This document shows, piece by piece, positions 61,556-64,000 of a stretch of DNA of 64,000 bases. The position numbers and the translations under genes were made by a program. Each line of letters opens with the position of its first letter. The stretch's first letter is position 1. Under the pieces are notes generated by a model that had not been told where the DNA came from, did not search any database, and worked only from the letters and a program-made list of their open reading frames with translations. The stretch lies in the NCBI GenBank assembly GCA_030141585.1, contig JAQIFP010000004.1, positions 62,001 to 126,000 of the forward strand, in the 5' to 3' direction. The stretch is from Ophryocystis elektroscirrha (taxonomy: Eukaryota; Apicomplexa; Conoidasida; Neogregarinorida; Ophryocystidae).

Positions 61556-64000
61556 TCAACTTTGTTTTTTTTGTTTATTATGTGCTCTTTGAATTAGTGT
61601 TTGATAACAAATAACTTTTTGTCTTTTTGGTAATGACTGAAATAGTAATGATAAGCCGTAGTTCCTTCTCTTATAGGAATTTTGAGGTTTTATACTTTTT
61701 TGCTCTGACTGATTGTCAGATTGATTCGTGTTTACTTTAAAATCTGATTGTAAATGTCTGTTAGCACATAATTTGTTTACGCATACTAACTTGGTATTTT
61801 TCACTGATTCAAAATCACGCTTTAAATTATTTACTGATGTTATTTTAAGCTGTTCGGTATTATTTTCTTGTAAAATTGTCGTGTCAGTTGTCTTATCACA
61901 AGACTTCATTTGTTGTGATTCTTCAGTAAGAGTTATACAGTCTGTTTCCTTCATAGATTTAGTTTCACTTTCAAGAATTTTCACTGAGTTTTTACATTTT
62001 TTATTTTTATTGATTGGTTTTTTACTTTCGTAACTTTGAGGAAGTTCAGGTTGTTCACTTGTGTTTACTGAAAGATTTTCTTTATCGGATTCACTGTTGT
62101 CCTCCATAGAAAAATCGTCACAAACTAAAGGAATAATTGCAGTTCCTTGAAACATTTGCCATTGAAACTGTAGTGCCTCTAATAACTTAGTATATCTACG
62201 GCTCCAAAAATCATCTACATACGGTTCATCATAAGTACAATCTGGGGAATTTGGTGGATAAAACCAATAATTGAATGCTAAATGAAATGTTTCGTCAGAA
62301 TTTTCTGAAATGACTTCATGAAACCAGCTAGCAGGTAAATACACTACAAATCAATATATAAAGATTAAACTTTGTACACATTTCATTCTCATTTAAAGTG
62401 ACTTCCATATAATGCTTTAACACTTCTTCTAGGCTTTCTGGAATTGCATTTATTGGTGTATTATTGGTTATAGAACTTGCTTGTTCAGTAGAAAATTTAT
62501 AAGAGGAAAAATTATTGGGATTGTTTTGTTCTATTAGTCAAATATTTATTTAGTTATTATCTTACTTCTAGCTTTTGGAGATTTATTTCTTTTAGCTCGA
62601 AGAGAGTTATTACGCAGTATTGAACCCTGATAGTTATCTTTGGAAGATTTAAATTTGAATTCTATTAATAATTCATATAAATGACAATTGGCTGTACCAT
62701 CATTAATATCTTCTGAGTTTTCCAGCATTTTTGACCGTAAGCTTTTGTGTTTTTCAACCCTTAGTGTTGCTTCTTCTATATAACTTTTCACAAGGTCAGC
62801 AGATTGAGTTCGTGATTCCAATTCCGCTAGCAATAAAGCCTTTCTTTCTTGATCAGTTTTACAGTTTGATAGACCAATGCTAGATTGAATATTTTTGTTA
62901 CACAAAAAATTTCGATTTTTTTTCTTATTATTTTGCTTTTTTGACTTTGGGTTATCATAAAGCAATTTTTGCAGCTGTGAAATTTCATTTTTTATAATTT
63001 CTAATCGATTATTCAGCAAAAATATTTCGGAATAACATTGTGTTATTTTATTTGAAGATAGATAGATTTCATCCATTCCTATTAATTTTTTTATAATTTG
63101 AATTTTACCATCAGAACGTATGTTTTTTAGATACGATATAAGGCCATTTGGGAATATGGTTTCTGGAGTTTTATCAACTAGAATCTCGGCAAAACGAGGT
63201 GATATCAATTTAAAAGTTTTTTTTCCTATGCTTTGTTAGAATAATTATAAATACAAACCTCTAACTAAAACATATAAATTATCATGAAAGTCGTGATGTA
63301 GTCCGGATGATGTACCACTGGTAGAGCTCCCCATCCATATATTGTATTGATAAGGTACAAGTGTGCTGAAGTTTCAATGAATATAATTAAGATTACTTTA
63401 GTATACTAGGAACTTGAGGAAAATTTTTGAATAAGTTTGTTTTTGTCAATAAATTGGGTCCTAGAACCGTAGGACCGCATGAATCATCAGGAAGGTTTTG
63501 TGTTGATAAGTAATAATTTGAGTTAGAGTTTTCTTTTAAAAGATCCACAAATTTAGAAAATTTCATTAAGCTTTTTTTTCCGGTACCTGCTCTCAAGTTT
63601 AAAAGTATTTTTAGCTTATACCAAACTCCTTGACAGTTGTATTGGAAACTTCCACGTCAACAATTAAATGCCCAGCTGCTGATTTAAGATATTTCAAAGA
63701 TTTCCAGGCGTTTAACAGTGGAAACACATTGTCAGCACTTTGTTTAAATTTACTGGTCCCAGCAACGTCGTCGTTAACTGTAAGAATACATGGCTTTCTA
63801 GACAGAACGTAATTATCAAAAAACTCTTTTGAAGTCAGTTTTGAATATGGTATTCGAGTAATTTGAAATTCAGAATTGTTGAAAGGACAAAACCTGAGCT
63901 ACATTCTATGAAAGCTGAAACGCATTACCCTTTATAAAGGCAGCCTAGCTTCATCCATTCAGGAGTTTTTTTTGTGATACTGGGAGCTGGTTTTTTTTTT
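61556..64000 (-). CDS. JmjC/cupin-8 Fe(II)/2-oxoglutarate oxygenase, 5' partial, with large insertion
   Basis: The start lies beyond the window edge. The N-terminal part has RIPYSKLTSKEFFDNYVLSR then KPCILTV, typical of the pre-JmjC region. The core shows WMGSSTSGTSSGLHHDFHDN then LYVLVRGRKTFKLISPRF, with HxD iron ligands in HHDFHD. The distal His is in YLPASWFHEVISENSDETFH, the family LYLPAGWFHEV motif. Between them sit about 260 residues of Lys/Asn-rich, partly coiled-coil sequence (NPKSKKQNNKKKNRNF; LLAELESRTQSADLVKSYIE), much longer than usual. A further ~190-residue charged tail follows, ending QRAHNKQKKQS. Family members hydroxylate proteins or demethylate histones or RNA-linked substrates. 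Both catalytic motifs are intact. Confidence 0.8.

Overview
The window is nuclear DNA of a unicellular eukaryote. It is very AT-rich and very gene-dense: I count 29 protein-coding genes in 64 kb. Most are broken by many tiny GT-AG introns, commonly 30-40 nt and as short as 23 nt. Three things point to an apicomplexan or close relative: a secreted protein with oocyst-wall (COWP)-type cysteine repeats, a formin with a PTEN-like/C2-like N-terminal half (the layout described for apicomplexan formin 2), and a CDPK-like kinase. The tiny introns and AT-richness would fit a gregarine or a nephromycid/Cardiosporidium-like lineage, but the species cannot be fixed from the sequence alone. I see no transposon, tRNA, rRNA, CRISPR array, virus-like segment or bacterial operon.

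Layout. 0-10 kb: SR splicing factor with a very long Tyr/Arg tail (+), acidic coiled-coil protein (-), methionine aminopeptidase 2 (-), acylatable CDPK-like kinase (+), two-TM hairpin protein (-). 10-20 kb: CHERP-like splicing factor (+), large polytopic membrane protein (+), WD-repeat AIP1 (-), ribosomal protein S26 (-). 20-32 kb: phosphoglycerate mutase (+), COWP-like protein (-), an unrecognised coiled-coil gene (-), SPT5 (-), CTP synthase (+). 32-42 kb: mini-chorein protein (+), PAM16-like (-), Rab1 (-), MLO-like EF-hand membrane protein (-), SMU1 (-), POP5/RPP14-like RNase P subunit (-). 42-52 kb: Asn-rich protein (-), PCNA (-), FRM2-like formin (-), DHYC-type palmitoyltransferase (-). 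52-64 kb: FHA/RS protein (+), small ubiquitin-like protein (+), RPN5 (-), SRP68 (+), and a JmjC protein whose 5' end runs off the window (-).

Two genes (PAM16-like and POP5-like) are split into exons so short that no long open frame marks them. I recovered them by joining exons across 33-39 nt introns, and both close exactly in frame. Most genes are housekeeping. Several belong to splicing or transcription elongation (SR protein, CHERP, SMU1, FHA/RS protein, SPT5), but this looks like coincidence rather than an operon: strands and spacing are mixed. No new multi-gene system is evident. The points of interest are unusual versions of known proteins: the degenerate DHYC palmitoyltransferase, the formin with a repeat-type FH1 region, the stand-alone chorein domain, the MLO-EF-hand fusion, the split JmjC domain, the FHA domain lacking its phosphate-binding residues, and the SR protein with a Tyr-Arg tail.
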